Below, piece by piece: positions 6,569 to 7,910 of a stretch of DNA of 7,910 nucleotides. Position numbers and translations under genes: made by a program. The number at the start of each line of letters is the position of its first letter. The first letter of the stretch is position 1. This DNA is from Alphaproteobacteria bacterium (GTDB taxonomy: Bacteria > Pseudomonadota > Gammaproteobacteria > JAGOUN01): positions 1 to 7,910 of the forward strand of contig JAGKWX010000041.1 in the NCBI GenBank assembly GCA_021151585.1. Reading direction: 5' to 3'. Under the pieces are notes generated by a model that did no database searches, was not told where the DNA came from, and saw only the letters and a program-made list of their open reading frames with translations.

Positions 6569-6772
6569 ATGTTTACTCAAAGAGCTTTACAGAAAGTCAG
6601 AAAATTCTTCGAGTCTGAACGCGCAGCCAAGCTTTGTGCTGCAACAGCGACTGTTGGACTGTTATATGCTGGTAGTCGCTCGCCAGTCAAGGAGATGCAT
6701 CGTAATGACGTTAAATCACAAGATTTTAACTATCATGAGGTGTCTAGCCAATTACGAGTTACGCCAAAGTAA
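6569..6772 (+). CDS. 67-residue basic protein with one hydrophobic segment, unknown function
   Basis: The gene is short and not recognised. I prefer ATG 6569 because GAGG (6556-6559) lies nine bases upstream; the in-frame GTG at 6485 would add 28 residues with no ribosome site. The protein has a basic amphipathic N-terminus (MFTQRALQKVRKFFESERAA), a short hydrophobic run AAKLCAATATVGLLYAGS (19-36), and a polar tail. That could be a weak membrane anchor, but the run is short for a transmembrane helix. The toxin-like gene starts 43 bases downstream in the same direction, so co-transcription is likely. The two start regions resemble each other (TAACCATG followed shortly by TACTCAA), as if one were copied from the other. 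A companion or immunity-type role is possible but only positional. Confidence 0.55.
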   Translation: MFTQRALQKVRKFFESERAAKLCAATATVGLLYAGSRSPVKEMHRNDVKSQDFNYHEVSSQLRVTPK

Positions 6773-6814
6773 TATCTTGGTCTGTTTTCTGAATTATTTT
6801 TGTGGAGATTAACC

Positions 6815-7819
6815 ATGCCTTACTCAATTAATCTTAGTATTTGTCCTATAAGAGGTTACATACAAGTAAGCTGGGAAAATCTAGACGAAATAGATCGTTA
6901 CGATTATATAGCAATATATGATGGTCGTAGTGAACTACAGTTAGGGAAGAAAGATCCAAAAACTTATTTGGAGTGGTTTTGGGTGAATGGTCGCTCAAGG
7001 CAGAGTATTGTATCAAATGTTAAATATCATTCTGATAGAGAATATCGTGCTGTATACGTAGTATATAAAAATAACGAGTATTCAATACAAAAAATTAGCG
7101 CCCCAACAAAGAAAACAAATTATCAGATATCTTTGTGTACTGAGACGGCAAGTAAAATTGTTCTAGAATGGCATCATTCTGATTTGGCAGGTCATTACGA
7201 TTACGTTGCTTTGTTTGATTATAAGCCAAAAATTGGTGCAAAAAACTTAAATGATTATCTAGCGTGGGAATGGGCAATATCTAATACAAATGGAAGATAT
7301 CAGACGTCTATACAGGACAATCAAGGCAAAGTGTACTTTATTGCTTATTGTGCATACAAGAATAGCGAATATGTTATAGAAAGCACTGCTGGAATTGTAG
7401 AAGAATACAAACTAACAAATATTGTATATCAAAATTTACCTTCTCAAATTCCTCAGAACACTGAAATGACGGGGATAACTCGTTTTGAGCTTGTTAATCC
7501 AGGAAATCATGAAGCCACCATGTCGATTAAAATAGCTTGTTCTACAACAGAAACCTATTCTTGGAATAGATCTAAAACAGCACGGCTAGGAGTCAAAAAC
7601 ACCGTTGAGGGAGCTATACCTTTTTTTGTCGCAAATAAATTAGAGGTTTCTGCCGACTTTAGCTATAGTCAATCCCAATCAGAGACGCATACTAAACAAA
7701 TTACATCAGAAATCACAACCACGTGTAAAATTTCTGCTAATTGCAGAAAATCAGGTTTTGGTTTTTTTAAGACAGCTAGAATAGACAATTTACCTTATAC
7801 AGCAACTCAATTGAATTAG
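6815..7819 (+). CDS. Aerolysin/ETX-MTX2-like pore-forming protein with duplicated N-terminal domain, probably disrupted at its C-terminus
   Basis: Probable beta-pore-forming toxin of 334 residues. ATG 6815 is preferred over TTG 6800 because GGAG (6804-6807) sits seven bases before it. Residues 3-94 and 103-192 are tandem copies of one beta-rich domain, sharing DRYDYIAIYD / GHYDYVALFD, TYLEWFWVNGR / DYLAWEWAISN and YVVYKNNEYSIQ / YCAYKNSEYVIE. They could bind a receptor or glycan. Residues about 196-334 look like an aerolysin-type module: ITRFELVNPGNHEATMSIKI, a Thr/Ser strand ending YSWNRSKTARLGVKNTVEG, the membrane-inserting-loop-like AIPFFVANKLEVSADFSY, then THTKQITSEITTTCKI and the terminal LPYTAT. 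Family members normally run ~30 residues past 'PFTAT'. Here TAG (7817) stops it, and matching sequence continues in another frame. No signal peptide is seen, so release may need lysis or a specialised route. Confidence 0.75.
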   Translation: MPYSINLSICPIRGYIQVSWENLDEIDRYDYIAIYDGRSELQLGKKDPKTYLEWFWVNGRSRQSIVSNVKYHSDREYRAVYVVYKNNEYSIQKISAPTKKTNYQISLCTETASKIVLEWHHSDLAGHYDYVALFDYKPKIGAKNLNDYLAWEWAISNTNGRYQTSIQDNQGKVYFIAYCAYKNSEYVIESTAGIVEEYKLTNIVYQNLPSQIPQNTEMTGITRFELVNPGNHEATMSIKIACSTTETYSWNRSKTARLGVKNTVEGAIPFFVANKLEVSADFSYSQSQSETHTKQITSEITTTCKISANCRKSGFGFFKTARIDNLPYTATQLN

Positions 7820-7910
7820 TTTCGATCTGATCTGACAAATCTCTTGCAAAAGAGAGAGTTTCCGGTTTTGATGTAAGTGCAAACTTTAAATCAAACCAAT
7901 ATAAGGAAAC
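7820..7910 (+). pseudogene. Out-of-frame continuation of the toxin's last beta strands, runs off the window
   Basis: Beyond the TAG at 7817-7819, a different frame is open from 7831 to the window edge: SDKSLAKERVSGFDVSANFK and then SNQYKE. Its pattern of charged residues, VSG and alternating strand residues resembles the tail that follows 'PFTAT' in aerolysin/natterin-like proteins. A GATCT tandem duplication (7824-7833) lies at the junction. Removing one copy restores the frame but leaves the TAG. Alternatively, a lost A near 7809 restores the frame and leaves the TGA at 7828. Either way two lesions are needed, so decay or assembly error is more likely than programmed recoding. Confidence 0.5.

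Noticed and set aside
7095..7277. 60-codon minus-strand ORF
   Set aside because: It is antisense to the second beta domain of the toxin-like gene, whose tandem repeat shows the plus strand is coding.
7840..7855. Hairpin TCTCTT-GCAA-AAGAGA as a terminator
   Set aside because: The stem is six pairs with no following T-run, and it lies in what looks like toxin-tail coding sequence.
1..7910. CRISPR array, tRNA or rRNA genes
   Set aside because: No regularly spaced repeats, cloverleaf-like segment or rRNA-like sequence was seen on either strand.

Overview
The window looks like an accessory (plasmid, island or mobile-element) segment of an AT-rich Gram-negative bacterium. Its Shine-Dalgarno sites and sigma70-like promoters are ordinary bacterial ones. 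The mix of an insertion sequence, SSB-like OB-fold proteins, very divergent proteins and toxin/effector-like genes would fit a host-associated gammaproteobacterium of the Legionellales type. That placement is inference; nothing in the window fixes the taxonomy.

Layout. (1) 1-979: right-hand end of an insertion sequence. A DD(35)E transposase is read leftwards and is cut by the window edge; its promoter lies in the IS end. (2) 972-4992: four genes read rightwards. They are a short SSB-like OB-fold gene whose reading frame is split at an A6 tract next to the IS end, an 874-residue protein, a 229-residue protein overlapping it, and a second SSB-like OB-fold gene. Tight spacing (overlapping stop/start, and a Shine-Dalgarno inside the preceding stop codon) suggests one transcription unit. 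Two ssDNA-binding-type proteins bracketing two unrecognised proteins is the least familiar arrangement here. (3) 5029-5904: a 291-residue protein with a possible His-then-Cys permuted papain-like fold (His61, Cys231). It uses mostly AGA for arginine, unlike the genes to its left. (4) 5930-5959: a strong hairpin between convergent genes. (5) 5996-6262, minus strand: an 88-residue helical protein with a good Shine-Dalgarno. (6) 6263-6568: a non-coding stretch with two candidate promoters. (7) 6569-7910: a 67-residue protein, then a protein with two tandem copies of an unassigned beta-rich domain followed by an aerolysin/ETX-MTX2-type pore-forming module. The last strand of that module appears to continue in another frame beyond a stop, so the toxin is probably broken near its C-terminus or expressed in a truncated form.

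How they work together. The left half looks like DNA-maintenance or transfer functions of a mobile element, invaded by an IS. The right half looks like a small virulence or inter-organism-conflict cassette: a putative cysteine hydrolase, a pore-former and small companions. It has a different compositional signature. The link between the halves is positional only.
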